This document shows, in pieces, positions 17,450 to 25,726 of a DNA stretch of 37,596 bases. Location: positions 1 to 37,596 of the forward strand of contig NZ_AWWI01000029.1 of NCBI RefSeq assembly GCF_002760615.1, written 5' to 3'. Below the pieces are notes generated by a model that saw only the letters and a list, made by a program, of their open reading frames with translations, searched no databases and was not told the origin of the DNA. Made by a program: the position numbers and the translations under genes. The DNA is from Puniceibacterium antarcticum. Its GTDB lineage: Bacteria; Pseudomonadota; Alphaproteobacteria; Rhodobacterales; Rhodobacteraceae. Position 1 is the first letter of the stretch. The number at the start of each line of letters is the position of its first letter.

Positions 17450-17665
17450 TCACGGCATTTGGTGGATCGGATTTACGATGAAACGATCTCGCTCTGAAGT
17501 CCAGATTTTGCAGATGTATTCGTAGGGCGTGAAGCCGCTGAACGTCTTGAGCCTCCGTCAGCACTGTCGACCGCTTTTCCGTCGGTCCGCTCTTCAAGTC
17601 CTCGACCGTCGCACACTTGCTTAACTTCGCAACGGTTTTAAGGTTCATCGGGAAAACGATTCACT
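17450..17665 (-). pseudogene. IS481-family transposase, internally deleted
   Basis: The reverse strand starts with the helix-turn-helix part of an IS481 transposase (NLKTVAKLSKCATVEDLKSG, then PTEKRSTVLTEAQ). It then switches frame directly into the protein's C-terminus: FSGFTPYEYICKIWTSERDR, FIVNPIHQMP, stop at 17450-17452. The whole DDE integrase core between these is missing, so a deletion has fused the two ends. It sits about 100 bp upstream of icd. Confidence 0.75.
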
Positions 17666-17724
17666 GGATCGTTTTTTTATCCTCCTCACTCCCCAACTCC
17701 TTGCTCAACTGCGATAGCGAAACC

Positions 17725-17890
17725 TACGGTCGCTGTATTACTCCTCTGAAGGCGTGCGTACCGTCTTATGGTTTGCAGTGCAAACCAATGCCGGGTGACT
17801 CTACTTGGCGCTTCCTTGGCGAAAGTGACCCATAATGCTTCCATCCATTCCTGAGAATGGATCGCACCATCAAGCCTTATGATTAAAACG
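17725..17890 (-). repeat. Degenerate repeat, copy B (coding remnant of unknown family)
   Basis: This is the second copy of the sequence at 8485-8640, in opposite orientation. Here the frame is open: a 73-residue frame (17686-17907) contains LDGAIHSQEWMEALWVTFAK, EAPSRVTRHWFALQTIRRYA and RLQRSNTATVGFA. Shared residues between copies (DGAI, SQ-W-EA, VTR-WFA, LQR-N-A) indicate a once-coding family. Neither copy has a convincing start or a known domain. It adjoins IS481 debris here and IS66 debris at the other copy. Confidence 0.55.
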
Positions 17891-18236
17891 AGTCCGCACA
17901 TTTCCATACTGCAAACTCGGCCCGATCAATGCGCGCTCGGGCCCATTTTGGGCGATGACAAGCACAAAGAGCACAAGTGCACGCAGCGTTCTCAGCATCA
18001 TCAGGCAACGTTTCGACCGTTTCAAACGTCACGCATAACCTCGGCGAAAGCCTGATGGAGCCGTTGCCCGAACCCTCCGTGAACTTTCCCCATTGTTTGC
18101 TCAAGGCCCTCCCGAAGTTTCTACATTGAGAGGTTTTTCAATCCATTTTGATGTCCCACGAACAGGCAGCTTTTCGCAGCCACATGAATTATGTGACCTT
18201 TACGTTTAGCGGACGTTAGATGTCCGACACATGTCC
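17891..18236. other. Unassigned stretch
   Basis: No gene, promoter or repeat that I can support lies between the repeat remnant and the hairpin at 18237. Short open frames here lack family features. Confidence 0.5.
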
Positions 18237-18264
18237 GGCCGGGCTACGATCGCGCAGCCCGGCC
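18237..18264. terminator. GC-rich hairpin downstream of the molybdenum hydroxylase operon
   Basis: GGCCGGGCT and AGCCCGGCC form a 9-bp perfect stem with a 10-base loop, about 50 bp past the stop of the last operon gene. No T-run is present on the minus strand, so it may be a factor-assisted terminator or an mRNA-end stabiliser. Confidence 0.4.
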
Positions 18265-18315
18265 CTCGAGAGGTGCAATGCCGGTATGGCACTGTCGGGG
18301 GCCCGGACGGCCGTT

Positions 18316-20505
18316 TCAGAGCGCAGCCTCCATAGCAGCGATCACGCGGTCCGGCAGCGCCGGGAAGTCGTAGATGCGTTTCCCGGTTGCGTGAGCGATG
18401 GCATTCAGCACGGCAGCGCCCGCACCTGAAATTCCCAGCTCACCGATGCCCTTGGTCTGAATCGGGTTCGCCCAGTCGTCGCGCTCCTCAAGGAAGAGAA
18501 CCTGCATGTCACCCGGAACATCCGCATGAGACGGCACGTGGTAGTTCGCAAGGTCGCGGGTCACCACATGGCCGTCACGACGGTCGCTCTGCATATCTTC
18601 GGTCAGGGCTGCACCTATACCCCAGATCATTCCGCCAAGCGCTTGGCTGCGGGCCGTCTTTTCGTTGAGGATACGGCCCATCGACATCACGCCCAACATG
18701 CGCCGCACACGGACCTCTCCAGTCCATTCGTTGACGGCGACCTCAGCAAAATGGGCACCAAACCCAGACGAAAAGTGGCTCTTGGCGGTCATTCCCGACT
18801 CAATGGTGGCTTCAGCCTGCATTTCATCCCTCGCGAGATCAGTCAGTGCCATTTCGCGATTGCCGCCGCGGGCACGTCCCCCCTGCAGGGTTAGATCGTC
18901 CTCCGAGCAGCCCAGTTGTTCTGCGAGACGGGCTCGGATCTTGCGTGCGGCGAGGAAGGTCGCCGAGCCTGCCGAGTTCGCACCGAACGAGCCGCCAGAG
19001 CCAGACGCGCCGGGTAGATCGGAATTGCCCAGGCGGACCTCTACATTGTCGGGCGAGAGGCCAAGCATTTCAGCCGCGATCTGCGCCAAGATTGCATAGG
19101 TCCCGGTACCGATGTCTGTCATGTCGGTCTCCACCACTGCACGATCACCGGTCAGGCGCACGCGCGCCGCGGATTTCACAAGCATACTGGAGCGGGCTGC
19201 CGAGGCCATGCCCATGCCGATCAGCCAGTCGCCCTCGCGCCGCGTTCCTGCCGTGCCGCGCTGCGCCCAGCCAAATTGCTCGGCGCCTTCGCGCAGACAA
19301 TCGGCAAGACCACGGACGCTGAACTCCCGCCCATCCATTGGATGGGTGTCCGGCAGATTCCTGAGGCGCAATTCCACAGGGTCGATCCCCAGACTGTCCG
19401 CGAGCTCATCCATTGCAGATTCGAAGCCGAGCATCCCCACCGCCTCACCAGGCGCACGCACAGATCCTGCCGGGGTTGCCGCGATGCGCGCCACGGTTTG
19501 GGTAAAGCTCAGCCCGTCAGCGCCGTAGAGGAACTGCGAGGCTTGCGAGACCGGCTCGGAAAAGCCCTCGCCATCGAGGTTGGAAACCGTGTCATCATGG
19601 GAAATCGCGGTGATTCTGCCGTCCTGCGTCGCACCAATGCGGACACGCTGCGCAGTCTCTGAGCGGCGCAGTACGCAATCGAACACAGTCTGTCGCGTCA
19701 TCACCACCCGAACCGGACGGCCGAGCTTTTGCGACGCGATGGCCGCCGCCGCCGCCTCCGGGCCCAGTCCCAGTTTTGAGCCGAAGCCGCCCCCCACGAA
19801 GGGCGCCAGAATGCGCACTTGTGCGGGTTCGATCCCGAGCGTGTCAGCCAGCTCTTTCTTGTTGAAGCGGATCATCTGCAGCGAACTGCGAAGGGTGACG
19901 GAGCCGTCCTTCCAATCGGCGATTGCAGCATGCGGCTCCATCGCGGCGGCGGCGTGGGACGGGGTCGTGTATTTCTGGTCAACTCTGACCTCTGCAGCCT
20001 TCCACGCAGCGTCGAAGTCACCTGCGGTTTCAGGGTCTGCGACCTCTCGGTCTGGCGTGCCCTCGGGCGTGACGTAAGCTTTTTCAGTCTCATACCGGAT
20101 ATTAAGCCGCTGGGCCGCATCACGCGCGCCCTCAAAAGTCTCGGCAACCACCAGCGCGATGGGCTGTCCATGATAGTAAACCGCATCGCCGGGCTGCACA
20201 GGGGCTTCTCCGGCCATGCCCTGCGCAGGATTACGGATCATCCGTTGATCGGTGATGACGTCGATGACGCCTTGGATCGACCTGATGCTATCCCTGTCGA
20301 TACCTGTGATCTTGCCACGCGCAATTGTCGCGCGCACGAGCACGCCATGTAACACGTTGTCCATGACAGTGTCGGCGGTATAGGACGCCCGACCGGATAC
20401 CTTGTGCGGGCCATCGGGGCGATTCATCGGTGTGCCGACCACGCCCTGCCCGGTCTGATCCAGAAGGCGCGGCTGCGGGCTGTCCATTGTGAAAGTGTCG
20501 GTCAT
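18316..20505 (-). CDS. Molybdenum hydroxylase, molybdopterin-binding large subunit (PaoC/xanthine dehydrogenase family)
   Basis: This 729-residue subunit holds the molybdenum cofactor where a carbonyl or heterocycle carbon is hydroxylated with water. It has the xanthine-dehydrogenase two-domain layout: an N-terminal a/b hammerhead (GTPMNRPDGPHKVSGRASYT), molybdopterin-binding glycine segments (FVGGGFGSKLG, then GSGGSFGANSAGS) and KGIGELGISG near the C-terminus with Glu689 as the expected active-site base. Length and order match E. coli PaoC (aldehyde oxidoreductase) better than long xanthine dehydrogenases. Its ATG overlaps the FAD-subunit stop by 4 bases. An aldehyde is the likely substrate by resemblance, but isoquinoline or other N-heterocycles remain possible. 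Confidence 0.9.
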   Translation of the reverse strand: MTDTFTMDSPQPRLLDQTGQGVVGTPMNRPDGPHKVSGRASYTADTVMDNVLHGVLVRATIARGKITGIDRDSIRSIQGVIDVITDQRMIRNPAQGMAGEAPVQPGDAVYYHGQPIALVVAETFEGARDAAQRLNIRYETEKAYVTPEGTPDREVADPETAGDFDAAWKAAEVRVDQKYTTPSHAAAAMEPHAAIADWKDGSVTLRSSLQMIRFNKKELADTLGIEPAQVRILAPFVGGGFGSKLGLGPEAAAAAIASQKLGRPVRVVMTRQTVFDCVLRRSETAQRVRIGATQDGRITAISHDDTVSNLDGEGFSEPVSQASQFLYGADGLSFTQTVARIAATPAGSVRAPGEAVGMLGFESAMDELADSLGIDPVELRLRNLPDTHPMDGREFSVRGLADCLREGAEQFGWAQRGTAGTRREGDWLIGMGMASAARSSMLVKSAARVRLTGDRAVVETDMTDIGTGTYAILAQIAAEMLGLSPDNVEVRLGNSDLPGASGSGGSFGANSAGSATFLAARKIRARLAEQLGCSEDDLTLQGGRARGGNREMALTDLARDEMQAEATIESGMTAKSHFSSGFGAHFAEVAVNEWTGEVRVRRMLGVMSMGRILNEKTARSQALGGMIWGIGAALTEDMQSDRRDGHVVTRDLANYHVPSHADVPGDMQVLFLEERDDWANPIQTKGIGELGISGAGAAVLNAIAHATGKRIYDFPALPDRVIAAMEAAL

Positions 20506-21512
20506 GCCTGAGTCCTCGCGATGTCGGTGCCTGAGCGGTCCGCCAGCACAGTCAACTGGCGCAGAGTGGCGATGAAGGTCCGGCGCAGCAATGTGCGCTT
20601 GTACTCGGTGTCTGGGTGCGGCGCTCCCTCAGAGATAAGAGCATCGGCTACATTTGCGAACAAAGCATCAGAGGCGGCTTGGCCTTCCAACATTTCCGCC
20701 ACCGCATCGTCCGTCCAGGGATGCGGCGCGACACTGCCATAGGAGAGATGCGCGCGCATGATGGTATCGCCTTCCATCTCGATGGCTGCGGCGACAGAGA
20801 CAAGCCCAAAGGCGTAGGATGCGCGATCGCGCACCTTGCGATAGACCTGTCGGCTGCCGATCAGCGGAGCAGGCAGGATTACCGCCGTGATAATGTCACC
20901 CGCCTCCAGCACCGTGTCGCGGTCAGGGCGGTCGCCCGGTTCGCGGTAGAGCTGCTGTATCGGAATGCGGCGTAAATCGCCTTTCCGGGCGCGGATTTCA
21001 ACCTCTGCCTGCAGCGCGGTAAGAGCAACCGCCATGTCGGACGGGTGCGCCGCAAGGCAGTGCTCGGACGTCCCGAAAATCGCAAGCATACGCCCCGACC
21101 CCCCTTGCGCCGCGCAACCCTCGCCCGGCGTGCGCTTGTTGCAGGGCTGCGAGGTGTCGTAGAAATAGGGGCAGCGCGTACGCTGCAACAGGTTGCCGCC
21201 AGTGGTGGCCTTGTTGCGGATCTGCGCGGAAGCCCCGGCGAGGATCGCGCGGGATAAAAGGGGCCAGCCAGCCCGAACCCGCGTGTCATGCGCCAATGCG
21301 GTGTTCGTGACGAGCGCGCCAATGCGCAGTCCGTCGCCGTGGCATACGATCTCTGAGAGGCCCTCAATGCGGGTGATATCAACAAGCGTTTCAGGGTTCA
21401 CGACCTGGATCTTCATCAGGTCCAGAAGATTTGTCCCCCCTGCGATGATCTGTCCGGACGCCATCGCAGCGTCACCTGTGGCTGTCGCGCGGAAATAATC
21501 GAACGGTCTCAT
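20502..21512 (-). CDS. Molybdenum hydroxylase, FAD subunit with extra 4Fe-4S site (PaoB-like)
   Basis: The FAD-binding subunit passes electrons from the Fe-S clusters to an acceptor. From the ATG at 21512 it is 336 residues long. That ATG overlaps the stop of the 2Fe-2S gene as ATGA and begins the conserved MRPFDYFRA; the longer open frame upstream is not needed. FAD-binding segments are IIAGGTNLLDLMK (22-34) and KATTGGNLLQRTRCPYF. Cysteines at 114, 124, 133 and 152 match the extra 4Fe-4S insertion described for PaoB and 4-hydroxybenzoyl-CoA reductase, a feature absent from plain xanthine dehydrogenases. Confidence 0.88.
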   Translation of the reverse strand: MRPFDYFRATATGDAAMASGQIIAGGTNLLDLMKIQVVNPETLVDITRIEGLSEIVCHGDGLRIGALVTNTALAHDTRVRAGWPLLSRAILAGASAQIRNKATTGGNLLQRTRCPYFYDTSQPCNKRTPGEGCAAQGGSGRMLAIFGTSEHCLAAHPSDMAVALTALQAEVEIRARKGDLRRIPIQQLYREPGDRPDRDTVLEAGDIITAVILPAPLIGSRQVYRKVRDRASYAFGLVSVAAAIEMEGDTIMRAHLSYGSVAPHPWTDDAVAEMLEGQAASDALFANVADALISEGAPHPDTEYKRTLLRRTFIATLRQLTVLADRSGTDIARTQA

Positions 21513-22012
21513 TTCTTCACCTCCGCCGCCATGGCGATGGCTTCCCTGATCAACGGATAGGCGGAGCAACGGCAGAGATTGCCGGACATGCGTTCCGCCA
21601 TCTCTTCATCGCTCAGATGCGGGGCGCCCAGGTCATCGCTGACGTATGACGGCGCGCCTTCGGAAATTTCCTTCAGCATTGCTGTCGCTGACATGATCTG
21701 ACCGGGTGTGCAATAGCCGCACTGGTAACCGTCCTTCTCGACGAATGCCTTTTGCAGGGCCGACAGCCGTTCCGGCGAACCAATCCCTTCAATTGTCGTG
21801 ATCTCGTCGCCTTCGTGCATCGCGGTGAGGCACAGGCAGGAATTCACGCGCTCACCGTTCAATAAAACAGTGCAGGCCCCGCACTGGCCATGATCGCAAC
21901 CTTTCTTTGTGCCTTGAAGTCCAAGATCATCGCGCAGCGTATCAAGGAGAGTGCGTCGCGAGTCGTGCCCCACTTCATGCTGCTTGCCGTTTACGGTGAG
22001 GATGGTTTTCAT
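21509..22012 (-). CDS. Molybdenum hydroxylase, 2Fe-2S subunit (PaoA-like)
   Basis: This 167-residue small subunit carries two 2Fe-2S clusters. The ferredoxin-like set is Cys39, Cys44, Cys47 and Cys59 (GCDHGQCGACTVLLNG, then NSCLC). The helical-domain set is Cys98, Cys101, Cys147 and Cys149 (QCGYCTPGQ and NLCRCSAYP). Unlike E. coli PaoA it has no twin-arginine leader, so the complex should be cytoplasmic. It is the first gene of the three-gene operon, whose starts and stops overlap by 4 bases throughout. Confidence 0.93.
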   Translation of the reverse strand: MKTILTVNGKQHEVGHDSRRTLLDTLRDDLGLQGTKKGCDHGQCGACTVLLNGERVNSCLCLTAMHEGDEITTIEGIGSPERLSALQKAFVEKDGYQCGYCTPGQIMSATAMLKEISEGAPSYVSDDLGAPHLSDEEMAERMSGNLCRCSAYPLIREAIAMAAEVKK

Positions 22013-22576
22013 CGCTGGCTCCTGTGCCTTTATCTAGTCCACGGTGATGCTGAACCGCCGCCGTGTAGTCCGGTGATTAACGGGTGGTGCGGAAAAGGGT
22101 TCCATGAAGTCGGGCGAGAGCTTTTGTCACGGTGAGCTACTGGCCATCCCACGGACAAATCCTGCCGCCATTTGAGTATTCATCATGGGCAGGAGCTTTA
22201 GCGATCCAAATCAGATTTGCTTTGACAAGCACGTTTTCTGTCTCGTGCAGCTTTCGGATGAGGTGAAAAACTGCGACCTTTGCGGGAATTACCATCGGGC
22301 GGAGCCCGATATATTTGGCCTTGAGGCCAAGCTTGAAGCGCAGTGCGGCAAGTCGCGCCATGGCAAACCGGTTCGAACCCGCCAGAAAACTGCCTCTAGA
22401 AACAGGCGATTGTTCTTTGCCGTGGCCCCGAGTTGCTGGCCTCACCCGGCAAATGCGGCTCAAGCTGTACCATACACGATCCGTCACCACAAAGCGCTGC
22501 TCCTTAATTCAAACCTCCTGTTGGGAAGGTTGAATCGGTATTCAAACCAAATGGGACACTTGATTGCCCACAGGCC
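22013..22576. other. Unassigned stretch upstream of the molybdenum hydroxylase operon
   Basis: The operon promoter should lie just above 22012, but I see no clear consensus. Open frames on both strands (a 117-residue minus frame and a 131-residue plus frame between 22137 and 22580) overlap each other and carry no motif I recognise. Neither is supported as a gene. Confidence 0.45.
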
Positions 22577-23071
22577 CTAACGAGAGAACTCGAGATCTGA
22601 CATTGTGATTTCAGGGTCTTCACGGTCTGTGGACCTCAGCCAAAGCGTCGTGCCGGAAGTCCGCCATTCGATGTTTTGAGCAAGATTGCGACCCGTTGCG
22701 GGATCCCATGCTCGGAAGGTGAAGGCGATGAGATTTTCCCGCTGGATACCGGAAATGGCGGCACTGCCAATGCCGTCCGGATTGAACCAGTGACCAGAAA
22801 TGCGGTCTGAGCCGTCTTTCCCTTCGATTTCCCCCGATAGCCTGATCTTACGTCCTGGAACAACGCAACGCCCGGAAACTGTCAGCTTCAGCTGCCCCGA
22901 GTCAAAGTGATTATCAAGCCGACAACGCACGGTTTCCTTAGGGCCGTCAGGCGTTTCACGCGCCCAGCCCGATCCGGTCCAATGGCCATCCATGTCGCCG
23001 AGAGGATCGGCAGCGGCATTGCTGAGACTCAATGCGAAGCAAACTGCCATGATGGTTTTAATAGCTATCAT
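22577..23071 (-). CDS. Small exported protein of unknown function
   Basis: This 164-residue protein has an apparent Sec signal peptide (MIAIKTIMAVCFALSLSNA, cleavage near AAADP). The mature part is rich in alternating short strands (GHWTGSGWARE, KLTVSGRCVVPG, DRISGHWFNPDGIGS, NIEWRTSGTTLWLRS), suggesting a small beta-barrel or lipocalin-like fold. I do not recognise the family. Two cysteines (in RCRLDN and GRCVV) could pair in the periplasm. Its start lies inside the last codons of the RND exporter gene (14-base overlap), so it is the end of the type III PKS operon. It may bind or carry the lipid product in the periplasm, which is inference. Confidence 0.75.
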   Translation of the reverse strand: MIAIKTIMAVCFALSLSNAAADPLGDMDGHWTGSGWARETPDGPKETVRCRLDNHFDSGQLKLTVSGRCVVPGRKIRLSGEIEGKDGSDRISGHWFNPDGIGSAAISGIQRENLIAFTFRAWDPATGRNLAQNIEWRTSGTTLWLRSTDREDPEITMSDLEFSR

Positions 23072-25223
23072 GAAACGGGTCCTTTCGCGACAGGAGCGCG
23101 GGCAAAAGCAACAGATCGAACACCAACGCGACCAAAAGCGTTACGATCATCATTCCCCCGAACAAACGGATGGGAAAGAACCCGCTGGCAAGTGTGACGC
23201 AAAGACCGACGCTTAGCAAAATCGTGGTCAGAACCATCACCTGACCAGCATCGCGCGTGGCCAATGCCACAGCGGCCCGCGGGGCCTCGCCCCGGCTGCG
23301 TGCATCAGAGTATCGGCTGATGAAATGCACCGTGTCGTCAATCGCGATGCCAAAGGCAATCGTGAGCGCCAGAACGGCTGTAGGCGTCAGCTCTCCGCGC
23401 GCCCAAAGGTGGAGCGACGCGCCGGTGATCATGAGCGGGAGGAGATTGGGCAACGCCAGAACGGGAATGAGCCGCAGAGACCTGAAAGCCAGTGCAACGA
23501 TCAGTGTAGCGCCGATTGCGGCGGCCAGAAGTCCTCGCGACAATTCGGAAATCAGGCCGACGGCCTCGAACCTCATGATAGTCGGCAGGCCGATGATACG
23601 GTCAGCACCGCCCCCCGCCGCCGCCGCATAGAGAGCATCGAAGGTGCGCAAGCTGTCCTCATCGCGCATCGGTTCGGGTATGGACACGAAAATTCTGTGG
23701 ACGGAGGTGTCTGGCCGGATTTCCTGGATGAGCGCGATCGGCAGGGTCGCAAGTTGTTCTGGACTGGGTTCGGTGTCCGGCGTGCCGAGCCAGCGGGCGA
23801 AATTCACCTCTGACAGAACGGCGTCAGGGCCTGCAATGTCACTCAGCGTCTGGGACAGGGTCCGTGTCTTTTCCCAATCGCCGTAGACCTCGACAATCAT
23901 CCTGAAGACGCCGCCAAAATCCTTGGATATGGCATCATTTGCTGCGACGGTCGTGCTGTTGTCAGGGAGGTTCTGGTACAAAGGAAACCAAGGGGTTGTC
24001 TGCAGATACCCTGCGACCGACAGACACAGCAAAGCAATCGACGCCAAGATAACCGTCTTGGGAAAGCGCGACCCCACCTCTGCCAAAGTGTTCGCCCCGC
24101 GGGATGCGAATTGCGGTATGGGTCGGTCAGAAGGTCTGATGATCATGGCCAGGAGCGCGAATGCCGTGATTGTCATGGCGAAGGCCATCACGGTTCCTAC
24201 GGCGCCCAAGAGTGCGAATTCGAACAGCTGGGCATTGCCGGTGAGCATCACACTTGCAAAAGCGGCGGCTGTGGTCAGCGCGGTGAGGGCACATGCCGGC
24301 CCGACACGACGTACAGTGTCTGCCGGATCGCCTTTAGACGTTTTTAAATCACCCGCCAGATGCACACCGTCCGCAACGCCCAGAACCAGCAACAGGATCG
24401 GGATGACATTGCTCAGCACCGTGATCGGATAACCCAGCCAGACTGACAGCGCCAGAACACTCACCGCACCGCAAACGGCCGGGACGACGGCAAGCAGGAC
24501 CATGCGCAGATCCTGCAGCAGGACCAACGCAGCGAATGCCACCAGCAGCGCGCCCCAGATGTTCAGCGAAAGCAGATCGCCTTTCAGGCCATTCACAATT
24601 TCAAGATTTATCGCGTCCTCCCCTGTCAGGACCAGCGACATGTCGGCAGAGAGCGCGCCGTCGATCTCTGATCGCAAGAGCGGCAGGACCTCCCGAACCT
24701 TGGTTTGTCCAAGATCCACCGTCACAGTGATAAGAAGCGCTGTATTCTCATCATTGATAAAGATCGGCAGCCCCGTACCAAGGGCGCGGAACTTGCCGAT
24801 ATCTGCGCCATAATCCGGCAGTATCTCTGCGGGAAAAACCGGCTGCCCATTTGGTGCGCCCTCGTCAGGACTCATCCTCAAGATGAAAGGAGAGACAACT
24901 CCGACCACCCCGTCGATGAACTCAATCTCAAGCGTGGCATCGCGAAACGCGGTCAGCTCGACCGAGGTCATGGGGGCAGCCGAGCGGACATAGGCGATGA
25001 CTGTGCTGATCGGAGGATCCTGCGCCGCCTCATAGCTGCGCTGCGCATCGGAAAGAGCGCTGTCTGACAGGAACACCCGGTTGATGTCGTCGTCAAATCG
25101 CAGATTGGGAAGGCTGGCACCAATCACCACAAGTATCGCAACAAGCATTGTCGCAGCTGTTTTTGGCCACCGAAGTACCGCCAGTCCCAGCCGTTCAGCA
25201 CCAAATCCGATACCGAGTGACAA
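23058..25223 (-). CDS. RND-superfamily exporter, MMPL/HpnN type
   Basis: A 721-residue inner-membrane protein with the RND repeat plan: an N-terminal helix (TAATMLVAILVVIGASLP), a large periplasmic loop, a five- or six-helix bundle starting near LLSLNIWGALLVAFAAL, then a second helix-loop-bundle repeat. The conserved hydrophilic segment LVLGVADGVHLAGDL in the first bundle and AFGIAIDDTVHFISRY in the second carry the acidic residues of the proton path. This MMPL/hopanoid-transporter class moves lipids rather than drugs. The frame begins with a TTG two bases after the methyltransferase stop. No ATG fits the N-terminal pattern, so the start is somewhat uncertain. It probably exports the PKS product. 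Confidence 0.87.
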   Translation of the reverse strand: MSLGIGFGAERLGLAVLRWPKTAATMLVAILVVIGASLPNLRFDDDINRVFLSDSALSDAQRSYEAAQDPPISTVIAYVRSAAPMTSVELTAFRDATLEIEFIDGVVGVVSPFILRMSPDEGAPNGQPVFPAEILPDYGADIGKFRALGTGLPIFINDENTALLITVTVDLGQTKVREVLPLLRSEIDGALSADMSLVLTGEDAINLEIVNGLKGDLLSLNIWGALLVAFAALVLLQDLRMVLLAVVPAVCGAVSVLALSVWLGYPITVLSNVIPILLLVLGVADGVHLAGDLKTSKGDPADTVRRVGPACALTALTTAAAFASVMLTGNAQLFEFALLGAVGTVMAFAMTITAFALLAMIIRPSDRPIPQFASRGANTLAEVGSRFPKTVILASIALLCLSVAGYLQTTPWFPLYQNLPDNSTTVAANDAISKDFGGVFRMIVEVYGDWEKTRTLSQTLSDIAGPDAVLSEVNFARWLGTPDTEPSPEQLATLPIALIQEIRPDTSVHRIFVSIPEPMRDEDSLRTFDALYAAAAGGGADRIIGLPTIMRFEAVGLISELSRGLLAAAIGATLIVALAFRSLRLIPVLALPNLLPLMITGASLHLWARGELTPTAVLALTIAFGIAIDDTVHFISRYSDARSRGEAPRAAVALATRDAGQVMVLTTILLSVGLCVTLASGFFPIRLFGGMMIVTLLVALVFDLLLLPALLSRKDPFHDSY

Positions 25224-25225
25224 TG

Positions 25226-25726
25226 TCAGCCCCGGCGCAATGGCACGAGCGCCTTGCCTTCAACACCAATTCTGACCCAGAGCATTGCGGCATTCAAAAC
25301 GGTAAAAAGCGCGGCGATCCAGACCAGGCCAAGGACCATGGGGGCCACCATCAGTTCCGCAACAACAAGAACATAGTTAGGATGCTTGAGATATCTGAAC
25401 GGCCCATGCTGCACCAGTGGCGCATCCAATATGATGATCCTGGTTGTCCAGCGTGCCCCCAAGGTGCCCAGTATCCAGAGCCGAAACAGCTGCAGACCCA
25501 CAAAGACGCTAAGCCACGCAAAATTCATGTGCTGATCATAGCCGAATATCAGCAGACACCCCAGCCATGCAGCATGCATCGCAACCATAACGGGGTAATG
25601 TCCGCGGCCTACCTCGTACGCACCTCTTTCAAGCAACCGGGCGGTATTGATTTTTGCGATGACCAGCTCGCTCAGCCGCTGCACCACAATAAACCCAAGA
25701 AAAAGAAGCGTGGTTGTCTGCATCAT
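25226..25726 (-). CDS. Isoprenylcysteine carboxyl methyltransferase (ICMT) family protein, BpsB-like
   Basis: This 166-residue integral membrane protein has about four to five hydrophobic segments. The C-terminal ICMT signature GPFRYLKHPNYVLVVAELM (about 107-125) forms the S-adenosylmethionine site. The gene starts inside the last codons of the type III PKS (4-base overlap). In Bacillus subtilis a similar small ICMT protein next to a type III PKS (BpsA-BpsB) methylates alkylpyrones. The same pairing here suggests O-methylation of a long-chain pyrone or resorcinol. The substrate is inferred from that precedent. Confidence 0.85.
   Translation of the reverse strand: MMQTTTLLFLGFIVVQRLSELVIAKINTARLLERGAYEVGRGHYPVMVAMHAAWLGCLLIFGYDQHMNFAWLSVFVGLQLFRLWILGTLGARWTTRIIILDAPLVQHGPFRYLKHPNYVLVVAELMVAPMVLGLVWIAALFTVLNAAMLWVRIGVEGKALVPLRRG

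Noticed and set aside
22365-22385. GGTTCGAACCC, resembling a tRNA T-loop
   Set aside because: The flanking bases do not form the T-stem and no acceptor, D or anticodon arms are found.
22137-22580. Overlapping open frames of 117 (-) and 131 (+) codons upstream of the molybdenum hydroxylase operon
   Set aside because: Neither has a domain, a convincing ribosome binding site or conserved-looking composition, and they exclude each other.
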